Below, piece by piece: positions 6,409 to 12,852 of a DNA stretch of 15,268 nucleotides. Each line of letters starts with the position of its first letter. Positions within the stretch are counted from its first letter, which is position 1. The translations under genes and the position numbers were made by a program. The stretch comes from Acetobacteraceae bacterium (GTDB lineage Bacteria; Pseudomonadota; Alphaproteobacteria; Acetobacterales; Acetobacteraceae), in assembly GCA_027323595.1 (NCBI GenBank), contig DAHWBL010000147.1:1-15268 (forward strand), read 5' to 3'. The notes under the pieces were generated by a model, which was given only the letters and a program-made list of their open reading frames with translations, did no database searches and was not told where the DNA came from.

Positions 6409-7731
6409 ATGTCCAGCAGCACCGGCGAATTGGAGGGCGTCAGCCGCCGGCAGATGGCCACGGCGATCATCGCCTCGCTGCTCGGCTGGTCGCTTGATCT
6501 GTTTGACCTGTTCATCCTTTTGTATGTCGCGCCGATCATCGGCAAATTGTTCTTTCCCTCCGATGTGCCCACCCTGTCGCTCGCCGCCGTCTATGCGTCC
6601 TTCGCGGTGACGGTGCTGATGCGCCCGGTCGGCTCGGCGCTGTTTGGCCCGTTCGCGGACCTGCATGGCCGCAAGGGCGCGATGATCGTCGCGGTCATCG
6701 GCGTGGGTGTCACCACCGCGAGCCTCGGCGCGTTGCCGACCATCGAGCAGGTCGGGATGCTGGCGCCGGTGCTTTTCCTCATGTTGCGGCTGGTGCAGGG
6801 AATTTTCGTCGGCGGCGTGGTCGCGGCCACGCACACCATCGGCACTGAATCGGTGCCGGTGCATTGGCGCGGCGCGCTGTCCGGGCTGGTCGGCGTTGGC
6901 GGCGCGGGCATCGGCGGTGTGCTCGCCTCGATCGTCTATCTGATCACCGCCGAGATCTTCCCCGGCGACCAGTTCGCCGTATGGGGCTGGCGGGTGATGT
7001 TCTTTTCGGGAATCCTCAGCGCGGTGCTCGGTGTTTTCGTGTTCGCCAGCCTGGAGGAATCGCCGGTGTGGGCCGCGCTCAAGCGCCGCGCGGCGGCTGC
7101 CGGCACGGTGACGGTGGCAGCACCGCTGCGCACCATGTTCTCAAAGCCCTGGCGCGGCCTGCTGGTGGCCAACGTGCTGCTGTGCATCGGCGGCGGCGGC
7201 CGCTACTACATCACCTCGGGCTATCTGCCGACCTTCCTCAAGCTGGTCAGCAAGGTTCCCAACCGCGACGCCTCGCTGATCCTGATCGGCTGCAACCTCG
7301 TCGCCATCGCCGCCTCGCTGATCATGGGCCATCTCAGCACCTTCTGGGGGCGGCGGCGGGTGTTCATCATCACCGGCCTGCTGCGGCTGGTGCTGCTGCC
7401 GCTGTGCTATTTCGCCATGGCGCGCGCCGGCGGCGATATCTGGCAACTGGTGATGTATGCGGTGGTGCTGGTGTTCCTCGCCAACGGCTCGTTCGCGCCG
7501 CTGCTGATCTACCTCAACGAGCGTTATCCCACCGCCATGCGCTCCACCGGCACCGGTGTTTCGTGGAACATCGGCTTCGCGATCGGCGGCATGATGCCCA
7601 CCTTCGTCTCGCTCGCCTCGCCGACCACCCAGGACCTGCCGGCCGGGCTCGCCTGGTTCTCCGTCGGGCTCGCCGCGATCTTCCTGCTCGGCGCGTTCAT
7701 CTCGCCCGAAACCAACCGCGACCTGGGATAG
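6409..7731 (+). CDS. MFS organic-acid transporter, paralogue 2
   Basis: 440-aa MFS permease, tandem duplicate of the preceding transporter, with the same GWSLDLFDLFILLYVAPIIG first helix and the same loops. Motif A reads GPFADLHGRKG: the usual Arg after the Asp is Leu, which departs from the canonical D-R pair kept in the other two paralogues. An in-frame ATG at 6394 exists, but AAGGGA at 6397-6402 sits 6 bases before ATG 6409, and the 6409 start aligns with the start of paralogue 1 (MSSSTGELEGVSRRQM versus MSAATDDPIAGVSQRQM). It is probably expressed with, or from the same operator type as, paralogue 1. Keeping two copies suggests different substrates (for example mono- and diacid) or dosage; this is inference. 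The TAG stop runs directly into a structured repeat. Confidence 0.92.
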   Translation: MSSSTGELEGVSRRQMATAIIASLLGWSLDLFDLFILLYVAPIIGKLFFPSDVPTLSLAAVYASFAVTVLMRPVGSALFGPFADLHGRKGAMIVAVIGVGVTTASLGALPTIEQVGMLAPVLFLMLRLVQGIFVGGVVAATHTIGTESVPVHWRGALSGLVGVGGAGIGGVLASIVYLITAEIFPGDQFAVWGWRVMFFSGILSAVLGVFVFASLEESPVWAALKRRAAAAGTVTVAAPLRTMFSKPWRGLLVANVLLCIGGGGRYYITSGYLPTFLKLVSKVPNRDASLILIGCNLVAIAASLIMGHLSTFWGRRRVFIITGLLRLVLLPLCYFAMARAGGDIWQLVMYAVVLVFLANGSFAPLLIYLNERYPTAMRSTGTGVSWNIGFAIGGMMPTFVSLASPTTQDLPAGLAWFSVGLAAIFLLGAFISPETNRDLG

Positions 7732-7835
7732 AGCGTGATGACCGAAGGTGGCGTCACACGCAGGTCTGAATCACGCGATCAAACGAGCAGCTAGAGCAGG
7801 CTGCCTTCGCCTGTCGGAAGGCATCCTGCTCTAGC
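7731..7835 (+). repeat. Structured intergenic repeat, copy 2
   Basis: Same orientation and no indel relative to copy 1 at 161-264. The first ~54 bases differ at only a few positions. The terminal stem here is GCTAGAGCAGG... (7790-7808) with its complement (7817-7835): 19 bp with a single mismatch. Outer-stem bases differ from copy 1 (CTAG here, CCGG there), but on both arms, so pairing is kept. It begins at the last base of the preceding stop codon and fills the gap between the convergent second MFS and nfu genes. Confidence 0.85.
7790..7835. terminator. Hairpin between convergent genes, possible bidirectional terminator
   Basis: A 19-bp stem with one mismatch and an 8-nt loop separates the stop of the second MFS gene (7731) from the stop of the minus-strand nfu gene (7852). 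Position and stability suit a transcription or RNA-end barrier for both genes. No T-tract follows on either strand, so it is not a textbook intrinsic terminator. Confidence 0.45.
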
Positions 7836-7851
7836 TTGCAGGCGCGGGCGC

Positions 7852-8409
7852 TCAGCCCGCCACCTGCTCCACCGCCACCACCTCGGGCACGTAGTGCTTG
7901 AGCATGTTCTCGATGCCGTATTTCAGCGTCGCCGTGGAGCTTGGGCAACCGCTGCACGACCCCTGCATGTGCAGCTTCACGATGCCGTCGCGAAAGCCGC
8001 GAAACACGATGTCGCCGCCATCACCCGCGACCGCCGGGCGCACCCGCGTATCCAGCAGTTCCTTGATCTGCTCGACGATCTCGCGATCCTCCTCGGCCAC
8101 GTCCTCGACCGCCGCCGCGCCCTGGCCGTCGATCACCGCCAGCCCGGACATGAAATGATCCATCAGCGCGCCCAGCACCCGCGGGCGCAGCCCGGCCCAG
8201 TGCGCGTCATCGGATTTGGTCACCGTTACGAAATCGCTGCCCAGGAACACCCGCTCCACCCCGCCGAGCGCGAAGATCGCGCCAGCCAGCGGCGAGCGCG
8301 CGGCGGTGTCAGGCGCGGCGAAATCCGCCGTGGCCCCGCCGGTCACCTCGCGGCCGGGGATGAATTTCAGCGTCGCCGGGTTCGGCGTGGCTTCGGTCTC
8401 GATGAACAT
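7852..8409 (-). CDS. nfuA: Nfu-type Fe-S cluster carrier (NifU-like)
   Basis: 185-aa Fe-S cluster carrier of the alphaproteobacterial/mitochondrial Nfu1 layout. The N-terminal Nfu domain begins FIETEATPNPATLKFIPG (2-19), its hallmark. The C-terminal NifU domain holds RVRPAVAGDGGDI (122-134) and the cluster-binding Cys pair in GSCSGCPSS (C152, C155). Such proteins receive 4Fe-4S clusters and pass them to client enzymes such as lipoate synthase or aconitase. The frame is open far upstream (to 9015), but ATG 8409 is the true start: it gives the family N-terminus and is preceded on the minus strand by GGGAGAG at 4-base spacing. It is divergent from the CinA-like gene and convergent with the second MFS gene. 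Nothing links it functionally to the catabolic cluster. Confidence 0.95.
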   Translation of the reverse strand: MFIETEATPNPATLKFIPGREVTGGATADFAAPDTAARSPLAGAIFALGGVERVFLGSDFVTVTKSDDAHWAGLRPRVLGALMDHFMSGLAVIDGQGAAAVEDVAEEDREIVEQIKELLDTRVRPAVAGDGGDIVFRGFRDGIVKLHMQGSCSGCPSSTATLKYGIENMLKHYVPEVVAVEQVAG

Positions 8410-8427
8410 GGCGCTCTCCCACATACC

Positions 8428-8442
8428 GGACCGGCGCGGTCC
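8428..8442. promoter_or_regulatory. 15-bp inverted repeat upstream of nfuA
   Basis: GGACCG-gcg-CGGTCC, 18 bases upstream of the nfuA start on the minus strand. It could be an operator for the nfuA promoter or a small hairpin in its leader. In such GC-rich DNA a 6-bp dyad may be chance. Confidence 0.25.
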
Positions 8443-8526
8443 TGATGCACGATATCGGCTTTCCGCCCCGCACGCGCAAGAGCCGCGCGGATGGACGCCC
8501 GCCGCCGGCGGGTCCAGCATCGGGGC

Positions 8527-9033
8527 ATGGAACAGCTCATCGCGCCCGCCGCCCGCGTCGCCGCCCTGCTGCGCGCCCGCCGCCAGACGCTCGCCGTCGC
8601 GGAATCCTCCGCCGGCGGGCTGATCAGCGCCGCCCTGCTCGCGCTGCCGGGGGCCTCGGATTATTTCATCGGCGGCGGCATCCTCTACACCGCCGGCGCC
8701 CGCGCCGCCCTGCTGGGGATCGGCCCCGACCAGATGGCCGGGCTGCGCGCCGCCAGTGAACCCTACGCCAGCCTGCTCGCCCGCACCGTGCGCACCCGGC
8801 TGGGCGCGACCTGGGGCCTGGCCGAGACCGGCGCCACCGGCCCGACCGGCAACCGCTATGGCGACCCCGCCGGCCATGCCTGCCTCGCCGCCTGCGGCCC
8901 GGCCAAGCGCGTCCGCACCCTGCGCACCGGCAGCGCGGACCGCCCCGCCAACATGCGCGCCTTCGCCGCCGCGGCGCTGGAGCTTCTGCACGCGGCCCTG
9001 ATGGCCGAAAATCAATCCGATGCGCAGTTTTGA
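8527..9033 (+). CDS. pncC: CinA C-terminal domain amidase (PncC-like nicotinamide-nucleotide amidohydrolase)
   Basis: 168-aa stand-alone CinA C-terminal domain, the usual length. The family would deamidate nicotinamide mononucleotide to nicotinate mononucleotide in NAD salvage. The nucleophile motif region is AESSAGGLISAALLALPGAS (25-44, normally AESCTGG), followed by FIGGGILYT (47-55). The second glycine motif reads AETGATGPTG (100-109), where most members have ATGIAGPGG, a divergent version. The N-terminal CinA domain is absent. ATG 8527 is chosen because it starts just before the domain. An upstream in-frame ATG at 8491 would put the CCCGCC-gcc-GGCGGG dyad (8498-8512) inside the coding region and add Arg-rich sequence. 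The ribosome site is weak either way. It is divergently arranged with nfuA. Confidence 0.85.
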   Translation: MEQLIAPAARVAALLRARRQTLAVAESSAGGLISAALLALPGASDYFIGGGILYTAGARAALLGIGPDQMAGLRAASEPYASLLARTVRTRLGATWGLAETGATGPTGNRYGDPAGHACLAACGPAKRVRTLRTGSADRPANMRAFAAAALELLHAALMAENQSDAQF

Positions 9034-9152
9034 GTTGAAGTGATCCTGAAGTCGCGGTAATGTGTGGAAGCGGTTTAATTACGAAACGCCGCGGCAACCG
9101 AAGGGGCCGTGGCAACCGCGGCCACCCGGTCGGGCATCAGGAGTGAGCGATC

Positions 9153-9887
9153 ATGCAGTTTTCGGTCAAATCCGCCGCCGCAATGGCCGCCGCGCTGGCC
9201 ATTGCCGCCGGCCCGGCCCAGGCAAGCGTGACCGTGAGCGCCGCCGCCTCCATCTATGACGCAGGCAATGTGAGCCCATTGTACGGTTCGTCGCTGCCGC
9301 CCGCCATCAGCATCCTCGCCGGCACCAGCTTCATGCAGTTCAGCAACGTCATCGGCTGCGACACCTGCGCCGCCTCGACGTCCGGTTGCATCACCATCAA
9401 CGGTGGTGGCAACTTCAACGACGCCGACGGCAACGGCGCGGCCGTCAGCAGCTCGAACAGCACCGGCGCCGGCAGCATCTCCGGCATCATCGCCCCGGGG
9501 GCGGGCTATCTGGTCGGGCTGTTCGTCGCCGCCGGCGGCCCGTCCGGGGCGGCTCCCTTCGCGCCCAACTTCCTCCCCGGCGGCATCAGCTTCGCCAGCC
9601 TGGCGCCACAGCTCGATCAGACCTTCTTCATCGGTGACGGACTCACCGGCGACGGCACCGGCAGCGTGCAGAATTTCTACGTGCCGACCGGCGCCACCGC
9701 GCTGTATCTGGGGATCAGCGACGCCTGCAGCTACAGCGGCGCGCCCAGCTGCTACAGTGACAACACCGGCACCTTCAGCGTCACGGTGTCGGCGGGCGCC
9801 AGCCCATCGGTGCCCGAGCCGCAGAGCTGGACCCTGCTCGCCGCTGCCGTGGCGCTGCTCAGCCTGCGCCGTCGCCGCCCCGGTTGA
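9153..9887 (+). CDS. PEP-CTERM sorting domain protein (exported, unknown function)
   Basis: 244-aa secreted protein. There is an N-terminal signal peptide (MQFSVKSAAAMAAALAIAAG, probable cleavage after PAQA at 21-24). A Gly/Ser/Ala-rich beta-type body has five Cys (C69, C72, C79, C192, C200). The tail has the full PEP-CTERM layout: V220-P-E-P-Q, a short hydrophobic helix WTLLAAAVALLSL, then RRRR (239-242). Such tails are recognised by exosortase EpsH/XrtA in exopolysaccharide-producing bacteria and anchor or release the protein at the cell surface. No exosortase gene lies in the window. AGGAG at 9139-9143 supports ATG 9153. The gene's last 29 bp overlap the end of the convergent MFS gene. The body was not recognised as any known domain. 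Confidence 0.88.
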   Translation: MQFSVKSAAAMAAALAIAAGPAQASVTVSAAASIYDAGNVSPLYGSSLPPAISILAGTSFMQFSNVIGCDTCAASTSGCITINGGGNFNDADGNGAAVSSSNSTGAGSISGIIAPGAGYLVGLFVAAGGPSGAAPFAPNFLPGGISFASLAPQLDQTFFIGDGLTGDGTGSVQNFYVPTGATALYLGISDACSYSGAPSCYSDNTGTFSVTVSAGASPSVPEPQSWTLLAAAVALLSLRRRRPG

Positions 9888-11109
9888 TCGGCGTCACCGC
9901 CGGGCCCATCCGCCGGTCCAGATCGGGCAGCAGCATCGCCAGCGCGCCCAGCGCGGGCAGGAACGAACACAGCCGGTAGACGAAGGCGATCCCCTCGCTG
10001 TCGGCGAGCTGCCCCATCGCCGCCGCGCCGATGCCGCTGATCCCGAACGACACGCCAAAGAACAACCCGGCGATCAGCCCCACCTTTCCGGGCACCAGTT
10101 CCTGCGCATAGACCACGATCGCCGAGAAGGCCGAGGCCAGCACCAGCCCGATCAGGCAGATCAGCACACCGGTCCAGAACAGACCGGCACCCGGCAGCAT
10201 CAGCGTGAACGGCAGCACCCCCAGGATCGACCCCCAGATCACATAGCGCCGCCCGAACCGGTCGCCGATCGGCCCGCCGGCGAAGGTGCCGATCGCCACC
10301 GAGAACAGGAAGGCGAACAGATAAAGCTGCGCGGTGCGCACCGGCACCGCGAAACGGTCGATCAGGTAGAAGGTGAGGTATGAATTGATGCTGGACAGAT
10401 AAAGATATTTCGACAGCACCAGGATGAACAGCAGGGCCAGCACGAACCAGGTCCGCCGCCGCGACAGGCCGGTGTCGGCCACCGCCAGGCTCGGCCGCGG
10501 CCGCCGCCGCTGGCCGCTGTACCAGCCGCCCACGAAGGTCAGCACCGCCATCCCCAGCAGCGCGAACAGCGCGAACCAGGCGATCGAGTGCCGCCCGTTC
10601 GGCAGCACGATGAAGGCGGCGAGCAGCGGCCCGAACGAGAACCCCGCATTGCCGCCAACCTGGAACAGCGACTGCGCGAAGCCGTGCCGCCCGCCCGAGG
10701 CCATGCGCGCCACCCGCGACGCCTCGGGATGAAACACCGACGAGCCCACCCCGATCAGCGCGGTGCAGCCCAGCACCATCGCGAAACTGCCCGCCCGCGA
10801 CAGCACCAGCAGCCCGCACAGCGTCGAGCCCATGCCGAACGCCAGCGCATAGGGCTTGGGATAGCGGTCGGTGTACAGCCCGACCAGCGGCTGCATCATC
10901 GAGGCGAACGCCTGATAGGACAGGGTGATCAGCCCCACCTGGCCGTAATCCAGATGGAAATCCTGCTTGAGCATCGGATAGATCGCCGGCAGCAGCGAGG
11001 CCATCATGTCGTTGAGCAGGTGCGCGAAACTCAGCGCCACCAGCACGCCCATCGCCGGCCCCATCGCGGCCGCCACCGGCCGCACGACCGGATCCGCGCT
11101 CAGCGCCAT
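9859..11109 (-). CDS. fsr: Fsr-type MFS efflux transporter (fosmidomycin resistance family)
   Basis: 416-aa inner-membrane MFS drug exporter. Recognised from long conserved stretches of the fosmidomycin-resistance family: HLLNDMMASLLPAIYPMLK (30-48), GLITLSYQ (59-66), QPLVGLYTDRYPKP (73-86), GSSVFHPEASRVARMASGG (122-140) and SLFQVGGNAG (147-156). The start at 11109 (MALSADPVV) follows GGGGAGG on the minus strand; the frame runs open to 11184, but that extra part is basic, unlike the family, and covers a palindrome. It is unrelated in detail to the three acid-transporter paralogues. The native substrate is unknown; the name does not prove fosmidomycin resistance here. It is convergent and 3'-overlapping with the PEP-CTERM gene and divergent from the third acid transporter. 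Confidence 0.93.
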   Translation of the reverse strand: MALSADPVVRPVAAAMGPAMGVLVALSFAHLLNDMMASLLPAIYPMLKQDFHLDYGQVGLITLSYQAFASMMQPLVGLYTDRYPKPYALAFGMGSTLCGLLVLSRAGSFAMVLGCTALIGVGSSVFHPEASRVARMASGGRHGFAQSLFQVGGNAGFSFGPLLAAFIVLPNGRHSIAWFALFALLGMAVLTFVGGWYSGQRRRPRPSLAVADTGLSRRRTWFVLALLFILVLSKYLYLSSINSYLTFYLIDRFAVPVRTAQLYLFAFLFSVAIGTFAGGPIGDRFGRRYVIWGSILGVLPFTLMLPGAGLFWTGVLICLIGLVLASAFSAIVVYAQELVPGKVGLIAGLFFGVSFGISGIGAAAMGQLADSEGIAFVYRLCSFLPALGALAMLLPDLDRRMGPAVTPINRGGDGAG

Positions 11110-11153
11110 CTCGCCTCCCCAACCGTTCTTGTCACCGCCCCGATTCTTGTCAC

Positions 11154-11181
11154 GGTATCGACGCGCGGATGCGGTGATACC
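11154..11181. promoter_or_regulatory. Candidate operator: 28-bp imperfect palindrome
   Basis: Outer arms GGTATC (11154-11159) and GATACC (11176-11181), inner arms CGC (11162-11164) and GCG (11171-11173), symmetric about a 6-bp centre: nine of fourteen half-site positions match. It lies 45-72 bp upstream of the fsr start, with two TTCTTGTCAC repeats between. A dimeric repressor site for fsr is the simplest reading. Confidence 0.4.
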
Positions 11182-11327
11182 CACATCCCGCCCGCGCGGG
11201 TCAAGCAGCCGGCCATACGTCCAGCGAATACCCGCCCTGCTGATCAGCTCATCGCGATGAACAGGGCGCGCGGGCGCGACGTCGCATCAAAAAATTCATG
11301 GCTTCGCGGAAAATAATTCGTGCGACA

Positions 11328-11344
11328 GACAATCGATCATTGTC
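11328..11344. promoter_or_regulatory. Candidate operator: 17-bp inverted repeat upstream of the third MFS gene
   Basis: GACAAT-CGATC-ATTGTC, perfect 6-bp arms around a 5-bp spacer, just downstream of an A/T-rich patch and 121 bp before the MFS ATG. Size and shape fit a TetR/GntR/MarR-type dimer site. No regulator gene for it is in the window. Confidence 0.4.
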
Positions 11345-11465
11345 CAGTTTCACCCAGGCCCGACAGCGAAGCGGGCCGCATGCGTCGCGCCTCGACCATA
11401 GGCCGCGCGCGGCGGGCAGATCAACCAATTCCCGCCGACCCGGCGGCGACGGAGGAGACGCCAGG

Positions 11466-12788
11466 ATGGAACTCGCCGCCAGGCCGGTGGATGCCCCACC
11501 GACCGTGCGCCCCGGCCAGGCCTTCATCGCCGGCCTCGCCGCATGCCTCGGCTGGGCGCTCGACCTGTTCGATCTGCTGCTGATCCTCTACGTCGCGCCG
11601 GTCATCGGCCAGCTCTTCTTCCCGTCCAGCTCGCCCACCCTGTCGCTCGCCGCGGTCTATGCATCGTTTGCCGTCACCCTGCTCATGCGCCCGGCCGGCT
11701 CGGCGCTGTTCGGCTCCTACGCCGATCGGCACGGCCGCAAGAAAACGCTGATCCGCACGGTGATCGGCGTCGGCGTCGTCACCTTCCTGCTCGGCGCGCT
11801 GCCCACGATTCAGCAGGTCGGGCTGCTGGCGCCGATCCTGTTTCTGATCCTGCGGCTGCTGCAAGGCATCTTCGTCGGCGGCGTGGTCGCCTGCACCGGC
11901 ACCATCGGCATCGAGACGGTGCCGCCGCGCTGGCGCGGGCTGATGTCGGGGCTGGTCGGCGGCGGCGGCGGCGGCATCGGCGGCCTGCTCGCCGCGATCA
12001 CCTTCTGGGCGGCCTCGGCCATGTTCCCCGGCCCGCAATTCGCGGTGTGGGGCTGGCGGGTGATGTTCTTCGCCGGCATCGGCAGCGCGGTGCTCGGCGT
12101 GCTGATTTTCCGCCGGCTGGAGGAATCGCCGATGTGGGACGCCATGCAGGCGCGCCGCGCCGGTGCCCCGCGCCAGCGCGCCCCCTTGCGCGCGCTGCTC
12201 GGCCCGGAATATCGCCGCATATTCCTCGTCAATCTGCTGATCACCATCGGCAGTGGCGGCGGCTATTATCTCACCTCGGGCTATATCCCGACCTTCCTCA
12301 AGCTGGTGAACCGGCTGGACAGCACCACCATCTCCGAGATTCTGGTGGCCACCAGCGTGATGTCCTTCATCGCCTCGGTGGCCACCGGCGAGCTCAGCGA
12401 ACGGATCGGCCGCAGAACGACATTCCTGATCCTGGGCGTGCTGCGCCTGGCCATCCTGCCGGTGTTCTATCTGCTGATGCGCGGCACCGCCGACAGCACG
12501 ATGATCGGCATCTATGCGGTGGTCCTGTGCTTCCTGGGCAGCGCCAGCTACGCCCCGCTGCTGGTGTTCCTCAATGAGCGCTTCCCCACCGCGGTGCGCG
12601 CCACCGGTGTGGGGCTGTCATGGAACGTCGGCTACGCCATCGGCGGGGTGATGCCCGCCATCGTCTCGGCCACCGCCGGCTCCACCGCCGGGCTCACCGG
12701 CGCGCTCGTCATCGCGCTCATCATCGTCTCGCTGTTCTATCTCGCCGGCGCGCTGATGGTGCGCGAGACCCGCGGTCTGCTCCAATGA
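11466..12788 (+). CDS. MFS organic-acid transporter, paralogue 3
   Basis: 440-aa MFS permease, clearly of the same subfamily as the two tandem transporters at 4978-7731: GWALDLFDLLLILYVAPVIG first helix, PTLSLAAVYASFAVTLLMRP, motif A GSYADRHGRKK (83-93), LRLLQGIFVGG, RRLEESPMW. It differs from both in the loops and the C-terminal half, so it split off earlier. ATG 11466 is chosen because GGAGGAG (11451-11457) precedes it and it gives the same length as the paralogues. The open frame back to 11298 would be an Arg/Ser-rich extension running over an inverted repeat. It lies 64 bp upstream of a second UbiD-family decarboxylase and probably shares its transcript, so it likely brings in that enzyme's substrate. 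Confidence 0.92.
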   Translation: MELAARPVDAPPTVRPGQAFIAGLAACLGWALDLFDLLLILYVAPVIGQLFFPSSSPTLSLAAVYASFAVTLLMRPAGSALFGSYADRHGRKKTLIRTVIGVGVVTFLLGALPTIQQVGLLAPILFLILRLLQGIFVGGVVACTGTIGIETVPPRWRGLMSGLVGGGGGGIGGLLAAITFWAASAMFPGPQFAVWGWRVMFFAGIGSAVLGVLIFRRLEESPMWDAMQARRAGAPRQRAPLRALLGPEYRRIFLVNLLITIGSGGGYYLTSGYIPTFLKLVNRLDSTTISEILVATSVMSFIASVATGELSERIGRRTTFLILGVLRLAILPVFYLLMRGTADSTMIGIYAVVLCFLGSASYAPLLVFLNERFPTAVRATGVGLSWNVGYAIGGVMPAIVSATAGSTAGLTGALVIALIIVSLFYLAGALMVRETRGLLQ

Positions 12789-12852
12789 CCGCGCCCACGA
12801 CCACTCCACACGACACCACCCCTCCCGGCCTTACGACACCAAGGAAACCAGC

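Larger units (their letters stand above)
11110..11465. promoter_or_regulatory. Divergent intergenic region between fsr and the third acid MFS gene
   Basis: 356 bp without a supported gene. From left to right it holds the fsr ribosome site (11114-11120), a direct repeat TTCTTGTCAC (11126-11135 and 11144-11153), a 28-bp imperfect palindrome (11154-11181), short palindromes GCTGATCAGC (11239-11248) and CATCGCGATG (11250-11259), an A/T-rich patch (about 11287-11319) that is the likeliest promoter core, a 17-bp inverted repeat (11328-11344), and the MFS ribosome site GGAGGAG (11451-11457). The GGTAACC operator of the left cluster is absent, so this pair is probably controlled by a different regulator. 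Confidence 0.6.

Noticed and set aside
8410..9015. N-terminal extension of the Nfu protein on the minus strand
   Set aside because: Low-complexity Gly/Ala/Gln-rich reading opposite the CinA-like gene; the family N-terminus begins at 8409 with a ribosome site.
9090..9125. Repeated GGCAACCG (9092-9099 and 9111-9118) as further copies of the GGTAACC operator
   Set aside because: The core differs (GGCAACC) and the GAKAC block is missing; more likely simple GC-rich redundancy upstream of the PEP-CTERM gene.
11298..11465. 56-codon N-terminal extension of the third MFS transporter
   Set aside because: Arg/Ser-rich, contains an inverted repeat, and lacks a counterpart in the two paralogues; a strong ribosome site precedes 11466.
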